Assembly: GCF_002838065.1 (NCBI RefSeq)
Contig: NZ_PIZU01000005.1
Coordinates: forward strand, 1 to 64,000
From: Mycobacterium hubeiense
GTDB taxonomy: Bacteria; Actinomycetota; Actinomycetes; Mycobacteriales; Mycobacteriaceae
Direction of reading: 5' to 3'
Length of the DNA: 64,000 nt
Shown: piece by piece, positions 52,009 to 62,914 of the stretch
How the letters are laid out: every line of letters begins with the position of its first letter
Numbering within the stretch: position 1 is the stretch's first letter
Made by a program: the position numbers and the translations under genes
The notes under the pieces: model-generated
What the model was told of the DNA's origin: nothing
The model's input: the letters and a program-made list of their open reading frames with translations, nothing else
Database searches by the model: none

Positions 52009-53448
52009 CTACGGGAATCGCTTGAAGCAGCGGTCCATATCGCCGAGCACGCCCACGCGGAACGCGTCGATCCGCGAGAACCCCGACGGCACCGATTCAC
52101 CGTTGACGTCGCTGGCGACCAGGCCGTTGGTGAGGATGCCCGAGATCGCCTCGTCGACGTCGCCCGCGGTCAGCGCGATGGTGTTGCCGTCGGGTGTGGT
52201 GACGTTGTTCGTCAGCTTCACCGTGGCCACCCCGGACAGGCAGGCGGTGCGCAGCGCGGCCTCGGCGGTGTCGAGGGCCATGCCCCCGCGCTGATGTTGC
52301 AGGGCGAGCGTGTAGCGCGACACCAGCACCGAGTAGGCCGAGTTGTCGCCGGTGGCGAGTCCGCCGCCCTCGGAGGGATCGCTCTGGGCGCCCATCAGTT
52401 CGAGTTCGGGCAGGTCGACGACGATGGTGTTGGTGGCGGGACAGTAGGAGGCCGGCGGGCTCGGCCGCGCGTCGGGACAGTCGTCGGCGGTGTCGGCCTC
52501 GAAGCTCAGCCGCGGGGGATCGGCCGGTTCGAACAGGATTTGCATCGCGTCGACGATCGCCCGCACCGACTCTTCGGTCACCGGCAGTTCGCCGGTCTGG
52601 TCTTCGGGCAGCAGCACCGGCAGGTCACCGCGGCGTTGTGCAATCTCCTTGAGATCGATTGCCGCACAGGATGATGCGCCGTCGGTGAACCCGAACTGGA
52701 ACGCTGAGATGCGCTCGAAGGCCGAACCGTGTTCGTCGGCACCGGCTTCGACGTCACTCTCGGTCAGCAGCGGGTCGCGGAACGAGATCATCGCGGCCAG
52801 AAGGTTGTTGAGCCCGTCGCCGGTGGACAGCGTGAACCGCGGGGAATTCCCTTCGGCCACCCAGCGCATGTACACCCCGGTCAAACAGTCGGCCTGCTGT
52901 TCGGACACCAGCGTCGGCGTGTTCCTTTTGATCAGGCCGCCCTGGCGCTGGATCGAGTGGCCGTATTCGTGGGCGAGCACCATCGTCACCGCCATGTCGC
53001 CGTGCGCATCGCGCAGCGACGGCAGCAGCACGCCGCGGTCCCAGCCGATGGTGTCGTCGATAGGGCAGAAGCCGGCGTTGACCAGACCGTAGGTGTCCTC
53101 ACCGCAGAACCGGCCGTCGAAACCGTTGGCGTCCCAGGAGATCAACTCGTCGACCGGAAGAAACTTCTGGCCGAACATCTCCTGAAAGACGCTGTCCCAG
53201 AAGTCTTCGATGTCGCTGACCGAACTGGCGGCCAATTCGTCGATGTCGGAACCGTCGGTGTCGGTCACATCGCGCGACGGAGGCTCGGCGTCGGGGCGCA
53301 ACCCGGTCTCACCGTCGGTGGCGGGCAGGCCGGCGACGCGGAACGGGTCGTCGAACACCGAAACCGGGTTGCCCTGCACGGTGGTGGAGCACGAGGCGGT
53401 GAGCATCACCGTGGCCAGTGCGACGCCAACCAGGTGCCGTCGGCTCAT
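52009..53448 (-). CDS. lipoprotein zinc metallopeptidase (LpqM-like)
   Basis: A 479-residue exported protein. The signal peptide ends in a lipobox, MLTASC near residue 20, so it is lipid-anchored. The zinc site is LAHEYGHSIQ near residue 170, with a downstream EQQADCLTG that would give the third ligand, as in neutral zinc metallopeptidases of the YpfJ type. It may cut cell-envelope or secreted proteins. ATG 53448 is the natural start; the frame is open far upstream but lies antisense to dinG. M. tuberculosis has no gene for it at this position, so it is an insertion relative to that order. Confidence 0.85.
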   Translation of the reverse strand: MSRRHLVGVALATVMLTASCSTTVQGNPVSVFDDPFRVAGLPATDGETGLRPDAEPPSRDVTDTDGSDIDELAASSVSDIEDFWDSVFQEMFGQKFLPVDELISWDANGFDGRFCGEDTYGLVNAGFCPIDDTIGWDRGVLLPSLRDAHGDMAVTMVLAHEYGHSIQRQGGLIKRNTPTLVSEQQADCLTGVYMRWVAEGNSPRFTLSTGDGLNNLLAAMISFRDPLLTESDVEAGADEHGSAFERISAFQFGFTDGASSCAAIDLKEIAQRRGDLPVLLPEDQTGELPVTEESVRAIVDAMQILFEPADPPRLSFEADTADDCPDARPSPPASYCPATNTIVVDLPELELMGAQSDPSEGGGLATGDNSAYSVLVSRYTLALQHQRGGMALDTAEAALRTACLSGVATVKLTNNVTTPDGNTIALTAGDVDEAISGILTNGLVASDVNGESVPSGFSRIDAFRVGVLGDMDRCFKRFP

Positions 53449-53492
53449 GGGCACCGCCTTTCGGTGAAGTTGTCGCCGCCAGGATAGTGAAA

Positions 53493-55394
53493 TCAATCGC
53501 TGCCGCGGAGGCGTTCGAGCGCCCCACGCACCCGAGCCGGATCCGTCGTCGCCCAGAACGGCGGCAGCGACGCGCGCAGATACCCGCCGTAGCGCGCCGT
53601 CGCCATACGTGAGTCGAGCACCGCGACGACGCCGCGATCGTCGACGCGCCGCAGCAGCCGGCCGGCCCCCTGCGCCAGCAGCAGCGCCGCGTGGCTGGCG
53701 GCCACCGCCATGAACCCGTTGCCGCCGTGCGCCGCCACGGCACGCTGACGGGCGGTGAGCAGCGGATCGTCGGGGCGCGGAAACGGAATTCGGTCGATCA
53801 GCACCAGCGACAGCGACGGGCCGGGCACGTCGACGCCCTGCCACAGCGACAACGTGCCGAACAGCGACGTCTCGGGGTCGTCGGCGAACCGTTGCACCAA
53901 CGCCGAGGTGGTGTCCTCGCCCTGACAGAGCACCGGGGTGTCGAGCCGTTCCCGCATCACGTCGGCGGCTGCCTTGGCCGCTCGTATCGACGAGAACAGC
54001 CCCAGCGTGCGTCCGCCCGCCGCGGTGATCAATGCCTCGATCTCGTCGAGCTGCTCGGCCGAGCCGGTGCCGTCGCGGCCCGGTGGCGGCAGATGCGCCG
54101 CCACGTAGAGGATCCCGGCTTTCGCATGGTCGAACGGTGAGCCGACGTCGATGCCGCGCCACTTCACGTCGCCGCCCGTCAGCCCCCACGCGCCGGCCAT
54201 CGCGTCGAACGTCCCGCCGACCGTCAGTGTGGCCGAGGTCAATACGGCAGTCGAATGCTCAAAAAGCCTGCCGCGCAACAACCCTGCCACCGACAGCGGC
54301 GCCACCCGCAGCAGCGCTCGCACCGTCCCGCGGTTCTCCTCGCGTTCCACCCACACGATGTCGGTGCGGTCGGGTATCGCCGGAACGAACGAGGCCAGGA
54401 TGCGGTCGGCGGTGTCGCTGATGTCCGTCAGTGCCGTCACCGCCTCGGCGCGGGCCGACGCCGCCTTCGGGTCGCTGGGCGTGGTGTCGATCGCCGAGCG
54501 CGCCTTGTTCGCGGCGTCGCGCAGCGCGGTCAGGTAGGTGGCCAGCTCGTCGTCGAGACGGTCGATACGCCCGGGGGTGGCGTCGTGAATCGCCGACGAG
54601 AGCGTGGCCGTCGCGGCCTCGAGTCGTTGTGCGAGTTCGGGTTCCACGAGCCGGGCGGCGCGGCGATGCGCGACGCCCAGCGCGGTGGCCGACAGTTCGC
54701 CGGTGGCCACGCCCGTCACGCGGTCGACCAGTTCGTGTGCCTCGTCGACGACGAGCAGGTGGTGTTCGGGCAGCACCGAGGCGTCGGCGATGGCGTCGAT
54801 GGCCAACAGCGCGTGGTTGGTGACGATGACATCGGCGTGTCCGGCCACCTCGCGGGCCCGTTCGGCGAAACAGTCGGTGCCGAACGGACATCGGGCCACA
54901 CCGATGCATTCCCGCGCCGACACGCTGACCTGGCTCCACGACCGGTCGGGGACGCCCGGGGTCAGGTCGTCGCGATCGCCGGTGTCGGTGTCCGACGACC
55001 ATGCGACCAGCCGCTGCACGTCACGCCCGAGCGCGCTGGCGGCCACCGGCTCGAACAGTTCTTCCTGCGGCCGGTCCTCTGGCTCCGCTGCGCCAGCCGA
55101 ACTGCCATTGTGGATTTTGTTGAGGCACAGGTAATTTCCCCGCCCCTTGAGCAACGCGAACTCCGGTCGACGCGGCAGCACGTGGGCCAGCGAGTCCGCC
55201 AGCCGGGGCAGGTCGCGGTGCACCAGCTGACGTTGCAGCGCGATCGTCGCCGTCGACACCACCACCGGCTCGTCGGTGGTGACCGCCCGCGCGATCGCGG
55301 GCACCAGATAGGCCAGCGACTTGCCGGTGCCGGTGCCGGCCTGTACCGCCAGGTGCTCGCCGGTGTCGAATGCGCGCGCGACGGCCTCGGCCAT
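53493..55394 (-). CDS. dinG: DinG-family ATP-dependent DNA helicase
   Basis: An XPD/DinG superfamily 2 helicase of at least 633 residues (Rv1329c). Walker A is AGTGTGKSLAYLVP near residue 18, Walker B is VVDEAHEL near 215, and motif VI is QGAGRLLRRVDDRG near the C-terminus. An iron-sulfur cluster is suggested by CLNKIHN, CIGVARCPFG and CFAERA. ATG 55394 is the first standard start, but reading frame similarity to mycobacterial DinG continues about 22 codons upstream (to 55460, VTDLLAKAVAALGG) where no ATG, GTG or TTG exists before a plausible start. The true start may be a rare codon. Confidence 0.9.
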   Translation of the reverse strand: MAEAVARAFDTGEHLAVQAGTGTGKSLAYLVPAIARAVTTDEPVVVSTATIALQRQLVHRDLPRLADSLAHVLPRRPEFALLKGRGNYLCLNKIHNGSSAGAAEPEDRPQEELFEPVAASALGRDVQRLVAWSSDTDTGDRDDLTPGVPDRSWSQVSVSARECIGVARCPFGTDCFAERAREVAGHADVIVTNHALLAIDAIADASVLPEHHLLVVDEAHELVDRVTGVATGELSATALGVAHRRAARLVEPELAQRLEAATATLSSAIHDATPGRIDRLDDELATYLTALRDAANKARSAIDTTPSDPKAASARAEAVTALTDISDTADRILASFVPAIPDRTDIVWVEREENRGTVRALLRVAPLSVAGLLRGRLFEHSTAVLTSATLTVGGTFDAMAGAWGLTGGDVKWRGIDVGSPFDHAKAGILYVAAHLPPPGRDGTGSAEQLDEIEALITAAGGRTLGLFSSIRAAKAAADVMRERLDTPVLCQGEDTTSALVQRFADDPETSLFGTLSLWQGVDVPGPSLSLVLIDRIPFPRPDDPLLTARQRAVAAHGGNGFMAVAASHAALLLAQGAGRLLRRVDDRGVVAVLDSRMATARYGGYLRASLPPFWATTDPARVRGALERLRGSD

Positions 55395-55537
55395 CTCGAT
55401 CTGGCCGCGACGTTCGGTACCGCCCAGTGCTGCAACCGCTTTGGCCAGCAGATCGGTGACCCCACCAGCTTCCCTGGTCGCTGCGCTCTCCCCTGCCCTT
55501 CGGGCGTGGGCCCAACCCTCCGGAATCGTAGTGCCTC

Positions 55538-56878
55538 CTACCGCCCCGGCGGGATGATCCGCGTCGGGATCGCCGGCTCACCGCGCGACAGTTTGAGCCC
55601 GTCCCACGGCAGGCTGTGCCTCCCGTCGGCCACCCGGTCGCGGGCCTTCTCGAGGCTGCCGTCGCCGACCGGTTCGCCGTCGCGGACCAGCGGGACGGTC
55701 AGCGGCCGGGCGATCAGGTCGGGCTGATCGTCGGGTGGGTGGCCGAACGGGTGCACGACCTCCTCGACGATGGTGCCCGTCTTCTTGGCCAGCCGGCACG
55801 CCTGTTTGCGGCCGCCGTGCGATTGTTTGTGCGTGCTGCGCTTCTCCACCGGCATGCCGTCCACTTCCACCAGCTTGTAGACCATGCCGGCGGTCGGCGC
55901 GCCCGACCCGGTGACCAGCGAGGTGCCCACACCGTAGATGTCGACCGGTTCGGCGCGCAGCGCCGCGATCGCGAACTCGTCGAGATCGCCGGAAACCACG
56001 ATGCGGGTCTTGGTGGCGCCCAGCCCGTCGAGCTGTTCGCGCACCTGGCGGGCCAGCACCCCCAGATCACCGGAGTCGATGCGCACCGCGCCGAGCTCGG
56101 TGCCGGCCACCTCGACGGCGTTGGCCACGCCGGCGGTGATGTCGTAGGTGTCGACCAGCAGCGTGGTGCCCACACCGAGTGCCTCGACCTGCGCCCGAAA
56201 CGCCGCCTTCTCCCACTCTGATGTTCTTCGCCCGAGAGGCTCATCACCCGGCCCGACTGGACCTGTGGTGTGCAACAGCGTGAACGCGTGCGCCGCGGTG
56301 CCCAGCGCGGGCACCCCGTAGCGGCGCTGGGCCTCGAGGTTCGACGATCCCGTGAAACCGGCGAGGTAGGCCGCACGTGCCGACGCGACGGCGGCCTGCT
56401 CATGCGTGCGCCGCGAGCCCATCTCGATCAGCGGCCGACCCTCGGCCGCGCCGACCATGCGTGCCGCCGCCGACGCGATGGCGGTGTCGTGGTTGAAGAT
56501 CGACAACGCCAACGTCTCCAGCACCACGCATTCGCCGAAGCTGCCGTGCACCGACAGCACCGGGGACCCGGGGAAGTACAGCTCGCCTTCGGCATACCCA
56601 TCGACGTCGCCGCGAAAGCGGTACTCGGCGAGGAATGCCAACGTGTCGTCATCGAGAAAGTCCAATGACGCGAGCGCCTCGTCGTCGAACCTGAACTGCT
56701 CCAAGGCTTCTACGAACCGCGCGGTGCCGGCGACGACGCCGTATCGACGGCCTTCGGGCAACCTGCGGGCGAACACCTCGAACGACGTGCGGCGGTGCGC
56801 GGTGCCGTCACGCAGCGCGGCCGCGAGCATCGTCAGCTCGTATTTGTCGGTCAGCAACGCCAGGGATGCCGAAGTCAC
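55538..56878 (-). CDS. pncB: nicotinate phosphoribosyltransferase
   Basis: A 446-residue enzyme that makes nicotinate mononucleotide from nicotinate and PRPP in NAD salvage (PncB1, Rv1330c). The histidine phosphorylated during catalysis is in MGSRRTHEQAAV near residue 155. Substrate and phosphate contacts are in VRIDSGDLGVLARQ and IVVSGDLDEFAI. The start is GTG 56878. It is divergent from clpS (53-bp gap) and about 140 bp before dinG on the same strand. Confidence 0.95.
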   Translation of the reverse strand: MTSASLALLTDKYELTMLAAALRDGTAHRRTSFEVFARRLPEGRRYGVVAGTARFVEALEQFRFDDEALASLDFLDDDTLAFLAEYRFRGDVDGYAEGELYFPGSPVLSVHGSFGECVVLETLALSIFNHDTAIASAAARMVGAAEGRPLIEMGSRRTHEQAAVASARAAYLAGFTGSSNLEAQRRYGVPALGTAAHAFTLLHTTGPVGPGDEPLGRRTSEWEKAAFRAQVEALGVGTTLLVDTYDITAGVANAVEVAGTELGAVRIDSGDLGVLARQVREQLDGLGATKTRIVVSGDLDEFAIAALRAEPVDIYGVGTSLVTGSGAPTAGMVYKLVEVDGMPVEKRSTHKQSHGGRKQACRLAKKTGTIVEEVVHPFGHPPDDQPDLIARPLTVPLVRDGEPVGDGSLEKARDRVADGRHSLPWDGLKLSRGEPAIPTRIIPPGR

Positions 56879-56919
56879 ACGCCTAACCGTAGCCGTTCGA
56901 AGGCCTCGGTAGACCCCGG

Positions 56920-56925
56920 TATTCT
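56920..56925 (+). promoter_or_regulatory. -10 element of a probable leaderless clpS promoter
   Basis: TATTCT ends 6 nt before ATG 56932, so transcription should begin at or near the start codon. No ribosome site is seen. Confidence 0.5.
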
Positions 56926-56931
56926 GGGCCC

Positions 56932-57234
56932 ATGGTTACGCCAGCGCGAACCCGGCCGGGCACTCGCGAGGAGCGCGACGTCGAGACCATCGACGCGACC
57001 GACGCACCGTGGGTGACCATCGTCTGGGACGATCCTGTCAATCTGATGACGTATGTGACCTACGTCTTCCAGAAGTTGTTCGGGTACAGCGAACCGCACG
57101 CCACCAAGCTGATGCTGCAGGTGCACAACGAAGGCAAGGCGGTGGTGTCGGCCGGCAGCCGGGAGTCCATGGAGGCCGACGTGTCCAAACTGCATGCCGC
57201 CGGGCTGTGGGCGACCCTGCAGCAGGACCGCTGA
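56932..57234 (+). CDS. clpS: ClpS adaptor for N-end rule degradation
   Basis: A 100-residue adaptor (Rv1331) that delivers N-degron proteins to ClpC-ClpP. The binding pocket region reads [24 protein letters not shown] near residues 27-50, with the usual DDP(V/F)N motif. The helix [17 protein letters not shown] follows. The acidic, charged N-terminal tail of about 25 residues is normal for the family. It is followed 6 bp later by the DUF2017 gene. Confidence 0.95.
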   Translation: MVTPARTRPGTREERDVETIDATDAPWVTIVWDDPVNLMTYVTYVFQKLFGYSEPHATKLMLQVHNEGKAVVSAGSRESMEADVSKLHAAGLWATLQQDR

Positions 57235-57240
57235 TTCCCG

Positions 57241-57822
57241 GTGCGCAAATGGAAGCGGGTCGAGGGCGCCGACGGCCCCCGGTTCCGCTCAGCATTGGCC
57301 TCGCACGAGGCGGCGCTGTTGCGAAGCCTGGTCGAGTCGATGCTCGCGATGCTCGAGGAGCGCGAATCCGCTGCTCCCTCAGATGAACTCGAGGAAATCA
57401 CCGGGATGAAGACCGGTAACTCGCAGCCACCCGCGGACGCCACGCTCAAGCGGCTGCTGCCCGATTTCTACCGGCCGCAGAACGATCATCCGGCAGGCTC
57501 GGGCACCGCGGAAAGCCTCAACAGTGCGCTGCGCAGCCTGCACGAACCGGAGATCATCGAGGCTAAACGCCAAGCAGCGCAACGGGTTCTAGAGACGGTG
57601 CCGGTGGGCGGGGGCAAGTTCGAACTCACCGAGGACGATGCGCACGCATGGGCGGCCGCCGTCAACGACGTCCGACTGGCGCTGGGCACCATGCTGGATG
57701 TGCAGCCCGGCGGGCCCGAACAGCTGCCGCCGGATCACCCGATGGCCGGGCATCTCGACGTGTACCAATGGCTCACGGTGCTGCAGGAATACCTGGTGCT
57801 GGGCTTGATGGACAAGCGATGA
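57241..57822 (+). CDS. DUF2017 family protein (Rv1332)
   Basis: A 193-residue actinobacterial protein of unknown role, mostly helical, always found beside clpS. RKWKRVEGADGPRFRSALASHEAALLRSLVESM opens the chain and DHPMAGHLDVYQWLTVLQEYLVLGLM closes it. Although sometimes labelled a transcriptional regulator, I see no clear DNA-binding motif. GTG 57241 is the start. The stop overlaps the next gene by 4 bp (ATGA). Confidence 0.88.
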   Translation: MRKWKRVEGADGPRFRSALASHEAALLRSLVESMLAMLEERESAAPSDELEEITGMKTGNSQPPADATLKRLLPDFYRPQNDHPAGSGTAESLNSALRSLHEPEIIEAKRQAAQRVLETVPVGGGKFELTEDDAHAWAAAVNDVRLALGTMLDVQPGGPEQLPPDHPMAGHLDVYQWLTVLQEYLVLGLMDKR

Positions 57823-58838
57823 GCTCGATCACCGACGTCGCCGGCATCCTCGTCGGGCACCATCACCGGCTCGATCCCGATGCGACGCTCGGCTCCGGAT
57901 GGGCGACAGGCAGCACGGTGGTGCTGACGCCACCGGGCACCGTCGGCGCGGTCGACGTCCGCGGCGGCGCGCCGGGCACTCGCGAAACCGACCTGCTCGA
58001 CCCGATGAATTCCGTGCGGCACGTCGACGCGGTGGTGCTCGGCGGTGGCAGCGCCTACGGACTGGCGGCGGCCGACGGGGTGATGCGCTGGCTGGAGGAC
58101 GCCGGCCGCGGAGTGGCCTTGGAGGGCGGCGTGGTGCCGATCGTGCCGTCGGCGGTGATCTTCGATCTGCCCGTCGGCGGCTGGGACTGCCGGCCGACCG
58201 CCGACTTCGGCTACGCGGCGGCCGCGGCGGCCTCCACCGACTTCGCGCTTGGATCGGTTGGCGCCGGCACCGGAGCGCGCGTCGGCGTGCTCAAGGGCGG
58301 CGTCGGCACGGCCTCGGTGACGCTGGAGTCGGGGGCGACGGTCGGTGCGCTGGCGGTCGTCAACGCCGCGGGCAACGCCGTCGACCCGGACACCGGGCTG
58401 CCGTGGCTGTCGTATTTGGTCGAGGAGTTCGGGCTGGTGCCCCCGCCGCCCGCGCAGATCGCCGCGTACGCCGACCGGCACACCGAGTTCAGCCCGCTCA
58501 ACACCACGATCGCGGTGGTGGCCACCGACGCCGCGCTGAGCCCCGCCGCGTGCCGCCGCGTCGCGGTCGCCGCACACGACGGCCTGGCCCGCGCCATCCG
58601 CCCGTCGCACACGCCACACGATGGCGATACGGTATTCGCGCTGGCCACCGGGGCGGTGGAGGTCGCGCCGCCGCCGGACACCCCGGCATCGTTGTCACCC
58701 GAGACGGCGCTGACCACGCATGTGGGCATCGCCGCGGCGGACGCTCTGGCGCGCGCGGTGCTCGTCGGTGTGCTGGCCGCGGAGGCGGTGGCAGGAATAC
58801 CGACATACCGCGACCTGTTGCCGGGAGCGTTCGAGTGA
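57819..58838 (+). CDS. P1 family (DmpA-type) peptidase (Rv1333)
   Basis: A 339-residue Ntn-type hydrolase of the DmpA/BapA group, which cut themselves into two chains and act as aminopeptidases, some on beta-peptides. The N-terminal GHHHRLDPDATLGSGWATGSTVVL and the GGGSAYGLAAADGVMRWLE segment are typical. The likely self-cleavage point precedes the Thr in SPLNTTIAVVATDA near residue 230, which becomes the catalytic residue. ATG 57819 overlaps the DUF2017 stop. The gene is 12 bp before mec. Confidence 0.88.
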   Translation: MSSITDVAGILVGHHHRLDPDATLGSGWATGSTVVLTPPGTVGAVDVRGGAPGTRETDLLDPMNSVRHVDAVVLGGGSAYGLAAADGVMRWLEDAGRGVALEGGVVPIVPSAVIFDLPVGGWDCRPTADFGYAAAAAASTDFALGSVGAGTGARVGVLKGGVGTASVTLESGATVGALAVVNAAGNAVDPDTGLPWLSYLVEEFGLVPPPPAQIAAYADRHTEFSPLNTTIAVVATDAALSPAACRRVAVAAHDGLARAIRPSHTPHDGDTVFALATGAVEVAPPPDTPASLSPETALTTHVGIAAADALARAVLVGVLAAEAVAGIPTYRDLLPGAFE

Positions 58839-58850
58839 AGGAGAAACGCA

Positions 58851-59264
58851 GTGCTGGTGATTCGCGCCGACCTGGTTGATGCCATGGTCGCGCACGCCCG
58901 CGCCGACCATCCCGACGAGGCGTGCGGCGTGCTCGCCGGCCCGGAGGGCAGCGACCGTCCCGAGCGGCACATCGCGATGCTCAACGCCGAACGGTCGCCG
59001 ACGTTCTACCGCTTCGACTCCATGGAGCAGCTCAAGGTGTGGCGGGCGATGGACGAGGCCGACGAGGTGCCCGTCGTCATCTACCACTCGCACACCGGCA
59101 CCGAGGCTTATCCCAGCCGCACTGACATCGCGTTGGCGTCCGAACCCGATGCGCACTACGTGCTGATCTCCACCCGCGACCCCGACGAGCACGAGCTGCG
59201 CAGCTACCGCATCGTCGACGGCGTCGTCACCGAAGAACCCGTCAAGATCGTCGAGCAGTACTAG
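58851..59264 (+). CDS. mec: JAMM/Mov34 metalloprotease Mec
   Basis: A 137-residue zinc protease (Rv1334) that releases cysteine from the CysO-cysteine conjugate in the CysO sulfur-carrier pathway. The JAMM site is complete: E near residue 21 (DEACGVLAG), H79 and H81 in YHSHTGTEAYPSRTD, S89 and D92. GTG 58851 has GAAGGAGA about 7 nt upstream. It is followed 12 bp later by cysO, then cysM. In this organism it may also trim CysO, which ends in an extra serine. Confidence 0.95.
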   Translation: MLVIRADLVDAMVAHARADHPDEACGVLAGPEGSDRPERHIAMLNAERSPTFYRFDSMEQLKVWRAMDEADEVPVVIYHSHTGTEAYPSRTDIALASEPDAHYVLISTRDPDEHELRSYRIVDGVVTEEPVKIVEQY

Positions 59265-59276
59265 AAAGGCTTGTCC

Positions 59277-59552
59277 ATGGCAGTCACCGTTTCCATCCCG
59301 ACCATCCTGCGCAGCCACACCGGCGGCGAGAAGCGCGTCACCGCGTCCGGTGCCACGCTCAAAGACGTGATCAGCGACCTGGAGTCCAACTACTCGGGCA
59401 TCTCCGAGCGTCTGGTCGATAACGGCAAGCTGCACCGCTTCGTCAACATCTACGTCAACGACGAGGATGTGCGGTTCTCCGGCGGGCTGGACACCGCGAT
59501 CTCCGACGGCGATTCGGTGACGATCCTGCCGGCCGTCGCAGGCGGTTCGTGA
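59277..59552 (+). CDS. cysO: ubiquitin-like sulfur carrier protein CysO
   Basis: A 91-residue ThiS/MoaD-fold carrier (Rv1335). As a thiocarboxylate it gives sulfur to O-phosphoserine on CysM. The conserved regions TVSIPTILRSHTGGEKRV, ANYSGISERL-like SNYSGISERLVDNGK, and VNIYVNDEDVRFSGG are present. The end is unusual: the diglycine is followed by one serine (AVAGGS, stop), whereas M. tuberculosis CysO ends in GG. The terminal glycine must be free to be activated, so the Ser must be removed or tolerated. ATG 59277 is used and TTG 59271 is in frame. Confidence 0.94.
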   Translation: MAVTVSIPTILRSHTGGEKRVTASGATLKDVISDLESNYSGISERLVDNGKLHRFVNIYVNDEDVRFSGGLDTAISDGDSVTILPAVAGGS

Positions 59553-59570
59553 CGTGACGTCGCGGCCATC

Positions 59571-61251
<1,681 letters not shown>

Positions 61252-61255
<4 letters not shown>

Positions 61256-62076
61256 GCGACCGGTTGGCGCCCGTCGGGATCTTCGATTCCGGCGTCGGCG
61301 GGCTCACGGTGGCCCGGGCGATCATCGATCAACTGCCCGACGAGGACATCATCTACGTCGGCGACACCGCCAACGGGCCGTACGGGCCGCTGACCATCCC
61401 GGAGGTTCGCGCGCACGCGCTCGCGATCGGTGATGACCTGGTGGCGCGCGGCGTCAAGGCCTTGGTGATCGCGTGCAACACCGCGTCGTCGGCCTGCCTG
61501 CGCGATGCCCGCGAGCGCTACGCGCCGGTGCCCGTCGTCGAGGTCATCCTGCCCGCGGTGCGCCGGGCGGTGGCCACCACGCGCAATGGCCGTATCGGCG
61601 TGATCGGCACCGCGGCGACGATCGCGTCGGGGGCATATCAGGATGCGTTCGCCGCGGCGCGTGACACCGAGGTGATCGGCGTGGCGTGCCCGCGGTTCGT
61701 CGACTTCGTGGAGCGCGGGGTGACCAGCGGGCGGCAGGTGCTGGGGCTGGCGGAGGGTTATCTGGAGCCGCTGCAGCGCGCCGAGGTGGACACGCTGGTG
61801 CTGGGCTGTACGCACTACCCGATGCTGTCCGGTCTGATCCAGTTGGCGATGGGCGAGAACGTCACGCTGGTGTCCAGTGCCGAGGAGACCGCGAAGGATT
61901 TGCTGCGAGTGCTCACCGAATTGGACCTTCTGCGGCCGCACGATGCACCGCCCGCCCGTCGGCAGTTCGAGGCCACCGGCGATCCTGAGGCGTTCACCAC
62001 ATTGGCGGCCCGATTTCTCGGGCCGACGCTTGATGGTGTTCGGCCCGTCAAACGTCACGTCGCCGCCCAAACATGA
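61252..62076 (+). CDS. murI: glutamate racemase
   Basis: A 274-residue cofactor-independent racemase that supplies D-glutamate for peptidoglycan (Rv1338). The two catalytic cysteines are in [12 protein letters not shown] (near residue 75) and [10 protein letters not shown] (near 186). [15 protein letters not shown] opens the protein. GTG 61252 overlaps the rhomboid stop. A 64-bp gap separates it from the phosphodiesterase-like gene. Confidence 0.96.
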
Positions 62077-62140
62077 CGTTGGTCGCCCAATGGAGTGATG
62101 TTTTCGGCATGTGAATGTCGAGCATGGCAAGCTAGTGTGC

Positions 62141-62905
62141 GTGCGAATCACCGTCCTCGGTTGCACCGGCAGCGTCGTCGGTCCTGATTCGCCAGCTTCG
62201 GGCTATCTCGTCCACGCCCCCGATACGCCCCCTTTGGTGATCGATTTCGGCCCCGGGGTGCTCGGCGCGCTGCAGCGCTACGCCGATCCGAACGACGTGC
62301 ATATCCTGCTTTCGCATTTGCACGCCGACCATTTTCTGGACCTGCCGGGCTTATTTGTCTGGCGGCGCTATCACCCGTCGCCAGCAAAGAAGCGAGGGGT
62401 GATGTACGGCCCGGCCAACACATGGGCCCGGCTGGGTGCGGCGTCGTCGCCCGAGGGCGGTGAGATCGACGATTTCTCCGACATCTTCGAGATCCGGCAC
62501 TGGGCCGACAAGCAGTCCGTACAGATCGGGTCGTTGACGGTCGAATCGCGGTTGGTGTGTCACCCGACCGAGTCCTACGGGATGCGCATCACCGATCCGT
62601 CGGGTGCGACGTTGGTGTACAGCGGCGACACCGGCTACTGCGATGCGCTGATCGAACTGGCCCGCGGCGCCGACATTTTCCTGTGCGAAGCGTCGTGGAC
62701 GCATTCGCCGGACCGGCCGCCCAAGCTGCACCTGTCGGGCACCGAGGCCGGGATGGCCGCTGCCGCCGCGGGCGTTTCCGAACTGCTGCTGACCCACATT
62801 CCGCCGTGGACGTCACGCGAGGACGTGATCAGCGAGGCCAAAGCGGAGTTCGACGGACCGGTGCACGCGGTGACGTGCGGGGAAACCATCAACGTCACCC
62901 GTTAG
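62141..62905 (+). CDS. metallo-beta-lactamase fold phosphodiesterase (Rv1339, atypical cAMP PDE)
   Basis: A 254-residue metallo-hydrolase. The metal site is LLSHLHADHFLDLPG near residue 50, with further ligands in VCHPTESYG and VYSGDTGYCD and the final His in LLLTHIPPWTS. It corresponds to Rv1339, reported as an atypical class II cAMP phosphodiesterase in M. tuberculosis. With the class III cyclase at 38416 and the Crp paralogue at 28552, the window holds synthesis, sensing and breakdown genes for cAMP. GTG 62141 fits the homologue; GTG 62135 and GTG 62111 are in frame. Confidence 0.92.
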   Translation: MRITVLGCTGSVVGPDSPASGYLVHAPDTPPLVIDFGPGVLGALQRYADPNDVHILLSHLHADHFLDLPGLFVWRRYHPSPAKKRGVMYGPANTWARLGAASSPEGGEIDDFSDIFEIRHWADKQSVQIGSLTVESRLVCHPTESYGMRITDPSGATLVYSGDTGYCDALIELARGADIFLCEASWTHSPDRPPKLHLSGTEAGMAAAAAGVSELLLTHIPPWTSREDVISEAKAEFDGPVHAVTCGETINVTR

Positions 62906-62908
62906 GGT
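62903..62908 (+). promoter_or_regulatory. -10 element of a probable leaderless rphA promoter
   Basis: TAGGGT overlaps the stop codon of the Rv1339-like gene (62903-62905 is TAG) and ends 6 nt before GTG 62915. The spacing fits a transcript that begins at the start codon. Confidence 0.5.
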
Positions 62909-62914
62909 TGGCGA

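Noticed and set aside
53449..54189. An N-terminal extension of the zinc metallopeptidase to 726 codons
   Set aside because: The extension lies out of frame inside dinG, while ATG 53448 starts a proper lipoprotein signal peptide.
54255..55727. A 490-codon open frame on the + strand
   Set aside because: Antisense to dinG and the end of pncB; low-complexity Arg/Gly/Gln sequence.
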